In this document: in pieces, positions 61,001 to 64,000 of the stretch
Layout: each line of letters begins with the position of its first letter
Position numbering within the stretch: position 1 is the first letter of the stretch
NCBI GenBank assembly: GCA_024698505.1
Contig: JAILRE010000028.1
Coordinates: forward strand, 1 to 64,000
Direction: 5' to 3'
DNA length: 64,000 bases
From: Clostridiales bacterium
Lineage (GTDB): Bacteria; Bacillota; Clostridia; Christensenellales; CAG-138
The notes under the pieces: generated by a model
Database searches by the model: none
The model's input: only the letters and a program-made list of their open reading frames with translations
What the model was told of the DNA's origin: nothing
Program-made: the position numbers and the translations under genes

Positions 61001-64000
61001 GGCGATACGCTCGCCAAGGGCCGTGACAACGTAGTCGGCATCCGCAAGCTCTACGCGAAGTGGCGCAAGCTTTTCTCCAAGGCGGAAGGCATCACGATCA
61101 TCTATCACGGCCAGGATACTCTCAGCCGTACCGGCGAGGGCAAGATACTCGCAGGCGAGCAGGGCTACGTTTACGATTATTCCGATCCCATCACCTACGG
61201 CGACGCCGCGAAGGCGATCGGTCTGCCCGGCGCGGATCCCCGCTGGGATTCCGCGGCGCAGGATCCCGGCTACTCCTTCCTCTATTGGCAGATCGCCAAT
61301 CCGGACGGCTCTCTTTCCGATGAGGTCGTCTATCCCGGCCAGGAATTCGACGTCGATTTCGCGTACGCCAGCCAGATACCGATCGGCAAGGGCGTAATGT
61401 ATCAGATCGCCGATACCTTCCGTGAGGAGAGCGAAGCCGTTCCCGAGAAGGTCGTTAAGGCCGAGCCCACCCGCGACGCGGTCACGACCACGGTGTTCTC
61501 CTGCGGCTTTGAGAGTACCGATGATATGTCCGATTGGGCCACCTATGATGCTGACGGAGACGGAAATAACTGGGCGACTTACGAGGATAGTGGATATTCT
61601 CATAACGGAAGCAAATTTGCGCTCTCTTACTCCTATTATAACAGCACTGCGTTGAACCCCAACAATTATCTGATAACTCCGGGTATTGCGATCCCTGCCG
61701 AAGGCACCACCACACTGGAGTTCTACGCCAGAGCTTTGAATTCCTCCTATTTGGATCATTTCCGTGTCTTGGTAAGCACAAGCGCAGAAAGCGCAAGCGA
61801 TATAACCGGCGGAACGGTCATCATTGCCGATACACAATCAACAGGGTCCTGGAAACAGTACACCGCTGATCTTACTCAGTTCAAGGGGCAGACGATCTAT
61901 ATCTCGTTCAACCATGCTAACAGTTACAACCTGGTTGCGTTGGGTGTAGACGATGTTGCGGTCACGAACTCTTACGATTCCAATGCTGCGGTCGAAGTGT
62001 GGGCTCCCGTTGACGATCCCGTGGACGGTGAGGAGTATCTGATCGGATATACTGCCAGTGATGGCACGACGTATCTGCTCATGAGTTATAACCCCGCAAC
62101 GGCGACCTACTACGGTTCCGCAAGTGTCAGCAGCGGTTCTACTACGTATACTGCGACCCAGATCTGCTACGCTATTCCCGCAGTAAAAGACGGCGATTAC
62201 GTCACAGGCGTAGTAACCACCAATCACGCCGGCGCGACGTTGCTGCATACCCAGTGGATATTTAATTCCGAAAGCAGCGGCAAGTACAATATTCAGTCCG
62301 TATATAATAACGATTATTATTTAAGGATCGGAACAGATTCATCGTCGTCTACTAACAATCTCAACCTTTATCCTGCTACATATAACAGTAGTTATGGTGT
62401 GTCCTGGGTTTGGGAGAACAGTAAGTTGTCTCACAACTACGGCGGTTCTTATCTTAGGAAGTATTTGGGTGTTCTAACATCAAGTGGCGTTCCGTCGTAC
62501 TTTATGGCAATCTCTAATTCTACTAATGCAGCGACTATCCAGCTCTACCATAAGGAACTGCTGACGCCTGCAAAGGAGTACACCGTAGAATTCTACGCAT
62601 GGGATCAGGAGACGGTTATCAAGACGGTCACCGTTAACGAGGGCGAGACTGCCGAACCGCCCACCGACGGGGAGGTCCAGGCCACGGCTCCTTCCAATTA
62701 CACTTTCGATTCTTGGCAGGGAACCGAGTATATCAACGTCTCCGGCGAAGAAAGGACGATCAAGGTTTACCCCAAATTCAATCTTGTCGGTAAGCCCTCC
62801 TACGTGGTCCGCTTCGTCAACTGGGACGGTACTCTGATCGTATCTCAGACCGTTGAGGAAGGCGAAGACGCCACCCCGCCCACCACGGGCATCAAGCCCC
62901 GCGAAGGCTACACCTTCGCAGACTGGCAGGGCAACTACAAAAACGTAACCGCTAACGTTACCATAAGGGCCAGATTCATCAAGACCGTCACCATGCGGTA
63001 CGTCATCGATCTGTATGCGTACTACATCCCCGACGTCGAGGTCAAGGAGACCCATATCTACTGGTATCAGAACGATAATAACACCGATATCAACTACGGC
63101 GCGGGCGACAGGCAGGTCGATGAACCTGTCCGCATGAACCAGCTCGTTGAGATCCCGACCCCCTACACCTTCACTCCCGAGCAGACCGGCGGCTCCAAGG
63201 CCGAAGGCGAGATGACGCTCGTCCGTCCCGGCTATGAGTTCGTCGGCTGGGCAAGGATGCCCATCTCCCTCGAGATGTCCGAGAACCCCGAGACCTATCA
63301 GCCCGCTTATCAGGATCTGATCTGTGAGGATCCCGCGCAGTTCTTCGCTCTCAACGGATCTGCCGAGTATGAGGATATCCAGTTCTTCCTCAAGTGGAAT
63401 CCCGATGAGAACGAAACCGGCGGCGGCCACTTCACCACCCTGAACAAGAACGGTCAGGAAGCGACTGTCAAGTACGTTGCCGCGGACGAGTTCCTTCCCT
63501 ACCACGATATGTACGCTGTCTGGAAGCCCACGATGGTATTCTACGTGTACCACTCCAGCGACAACACCGTTGAGACCGTAACGATCGGTGACCCGAAGTA
63601 TCCCAGCCTGAAGTACGACGAGCAGAAGGGCGGCATCACCTTCGATATCACCTCCCTCGTTAAGAAGGGCAATACAAAGGACGGTCTGCCTGAGTACCTC
63701 TACGGCGGTTACTACAAGAAGTACAACAAGGCTTCCGAGTTTGATCCCGCGAATCCCTATTCGGTCGATCCGAACCACAAGCCTTATAAGGGCGGCGCAG
63801 GGTACTGGTCTATGTCGAATGCATGGAAAGCACAGCCCGAGGTTAGAAATAATGTTAAGGAAGGCGGCTGCGGTACAGCTATGTTCCCGGTTGCCGGTGA
63901 GATCTATTACCTCAAGGAGGTCCCGTCCGCTGTTCTGTCGCCTTGGGTCCAGGTAATCTATGCAAAGGGAACGCACAAGATCATCAATATGTACATAGTA
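58040..64000 (+). CDS. Giant secreted multidomain adhesin (InlB-type beta-grasp repeats; MAM/cleaved-adhesin-like domain), partial
   Basis: TTG start after GGAGG; MNKRFAKVLSLALALMMILSVVPATVLAKGF signal peptide. Frame checked at several points and at the right edge (>=1987 codons). Repeats such as PVLPGYDFIGWCTDW...VTVYAKWEL, VPNLYGYKFMGWYTAP...VVLYAKWQL. Absent from the ORF track because there is no stop in the window. Confidence 0.9.
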   Translation, partial: MNKRFAKVLSLALALMMILSVVPATVLAKGFTAVSTLGGKLIQRTAPETYPEQTLTQEAGGVSVTVESPEGALPKGTSMSVEGVEDIDAVQAAIYNAQIEGIVLTAVDITFMNDGREIQPKHEVTVTMSSSVLAGKNGLRVVHVKDSNGAKAGEIEEVENVVVNGSKVTFMADSFSVYAVIGDGQFDDRVRVTIEFYTSTRENAVPVDSCIVTPHDAVQGILDNIIPDPSINGSVAQDENLRRFMGWTMNADYTDKDVNGDCTIRYVRNFMRDYLAGNPEDGKVFKVYAMYFNYFIVTYRNETDTVTLSREVVYTKSNTYDLELNKLYSPELKGYRFAGWQIDGQGQVYAYGSTIEGLSGNVTLVANVEKGIWITFIESPRVKGVDPETGNTTYSYPYKGATYNPPVFIKAGSDNYAHVTTAYKPSPDPVLPGYDFIGWCTDWNEDTGVASNFYSFNETTIDDVTVYAKWELKNQVDVSVIVWLENIDGSGYTYSRTITLSAAPNTQYNPISGTAGAESITVGGQTVSEPGFVYKEGTTGTKKVEPNGSTTYDVYFIRKTYTLTFQALPIYNTAGVSNGWKNVYYFDGDDLEYESQGLYLYNGKWYTSSTTTSANEWRGGVYSGSTYSEVKTITARYGEDISSYFPIVGNNGVTYNHGERWKPQSGNPVGWKEVMVKVMTMPAGDVTFRINYPDRPLKTMNYYVEALPGDTGTVSAPTLYTGKNNTVVPSGDYSSMSFKLLFSIDARYNGVTEEDILSLPGYEIIGVDKQGETRNNTFFYIYDESNPGTINIYYKRVTRSIIYADGLYLDGNKNPDESVTPRNLIHEDSGIRYQEDISSYNLGGANEYVPNLYGYKFMGWYTAPTCTNDQAANLSTMPLNGVVLYAKWQLLQIRVALDTCIDSHPGTGLPTGQDDSFRITMYDMISDGQIIIPTRESDSADFVWEFVGWFTDKDYEDDFNFAMRLYYVEGDSSSTAENYTTEDRATYGDTLAKGRDNVVGIRKLYAKWRKLFSKAEGITIIYHGQDTLSRTGEGKILAGEQGYVYDYSDPITYGDAAKAIGLPGADPRWDSAAQDPGYSFLYWQIANPDGSLSDEVVYPGQEFDVDFAYASQIPIGKGVMYQIADTFREESEAVPEKVVKAEPTRDAVTTTVFSCGFESTDDMSDWATYDADGDGNNWATYEDSGYSHNGSKFALSYSYYNSTALNPNNYLITPGIAIPAEGTTTLEFYARALNSSYLDHFRVLVSTSAESASDITGGTVIIADTQSTGSWKQYTADLTQFKGQTIYISFNHANSYNLVALGVDDVAVTNSYDSNAAVEVWAPVDDPVDGEEYLIGYTASDGTTYLLMSYNPATATYYGSASVSSGSTTYTATQICYAIPAVKDGDYVTGVVTTNHAGATLLHTQWIFNSESSGKYNIQSVYNNDYYLRIGTDSSSSTNNLNLYPATYNSSYGVSWVWENSKLSHNYGGSYLRKYLGVLTSSGVPSYFMAISNSTNAATIQLYHKELLTPAKEYTVEFYAWDQETVIKTVTVNEGETAEPPTDGEVQATAPSNYTFDSWQGTEYINVSGEERTIKVYPKFNLVGKPSYVVRFVNWDGTLIVSQTVEEGEDATPPTTGIKPREGYTFADWQGNYKNVTANVTIRARFIKTVTMRYVIDLYAYYIPDVEVKETHIYWYQNDNNTDINYGAGDRQVDEPVRMNQLVEIPTPYTFTPEQTGGSKAEGEMTLVRPGYEFVGWARMPISLEMSENPETYQPAYQDLICEDPAQFFALNGSAEYEDIQFFLKWNPDENETGGGHFTTLNKNGQEATVKYVAADEFLPYHDMYAVWKPTMVFYVYHSSDNTVETVTIGDPKYPSLKYDEQKGGITFDITSLVKKGNTKDGLPEYLYGGYYKKYNKASEFDPANPYSVDPNHKPYKGGAGYWSMSNAWKAQPEVRNNVKEGGCGTAMFPVAGEIYYLKEVPSAVLSPWVQVIYAKGTHKIINMYIV

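Noticed and set aside
57908-63976. Long minus-strand ORFs (550, 675, 136, 498 aa) opposite the giant adhesin
   Set aside because: Shadow ORFs; the plus frame has a promoter, RBS, signal peptide and domain repeats.
1-64000. CRISPR array, reverse transcriptase/DGR or retron, toxin-antitoxin pair, IS transposase
   Set aside because: Looked for regular short direct repeats with unique spacers, RT motifs and transposase motifs; none was seen by eye in the window.

Overview
This 64 kb window looks like a Clostridia-like (Firmicutes) chromosome. The gene calls, Shine-Dalgarno sites and -35/-10 promoters read consistently with that. The left edge carries a tyrosine integrase fragment, an excisionase-like HTH gene and an XRE regulator. 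These flank about 1 kb of non-coding DNA with paired palindromes and a decaying ~98 bp tandem repeat. The rest is mostly core metabolism and information processing: guaA, xpt, class I lysK, pepF, alaX, murG, purF, pncB, metG, rdgB, greA, dus, dapF and a GH13 enzyme. Several accessory modules are interspersed. (1) A repeat protein with five [VL]YA[ASG]P motifs and a C-terminal zinc ribbon overlaps (ATGA) a radical SAM/SPASM gene; this is a candidate undescribed peptide-modification system. (2) A BlaI regulator is paired with an M56 (BlaR1-like) protease whose sensor region is leucine-rich repeats. (3) There is a pgsB-pgsC-pgsA-ggt (capBCAD-like) poly-gamma-glutamate locus. (4) A MarR regulator leads three ABC half-transporters. 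(5) There are two sigma/anti-sigma-like pairs. (6) A partial adhesin of at least 1987 aa runs off the right edge. Structured non-coding DNA includes a 252 bp palindromic element apparently inserted in the loop of the purF terminator, a chain of hairpins ending in an inverted repeat that contains the 3' end of a tRNA-Gly gene, and a three-copy dispersed repeat near the first sigma locus. All assignments come from reading the translations and motifs. No database search was run.
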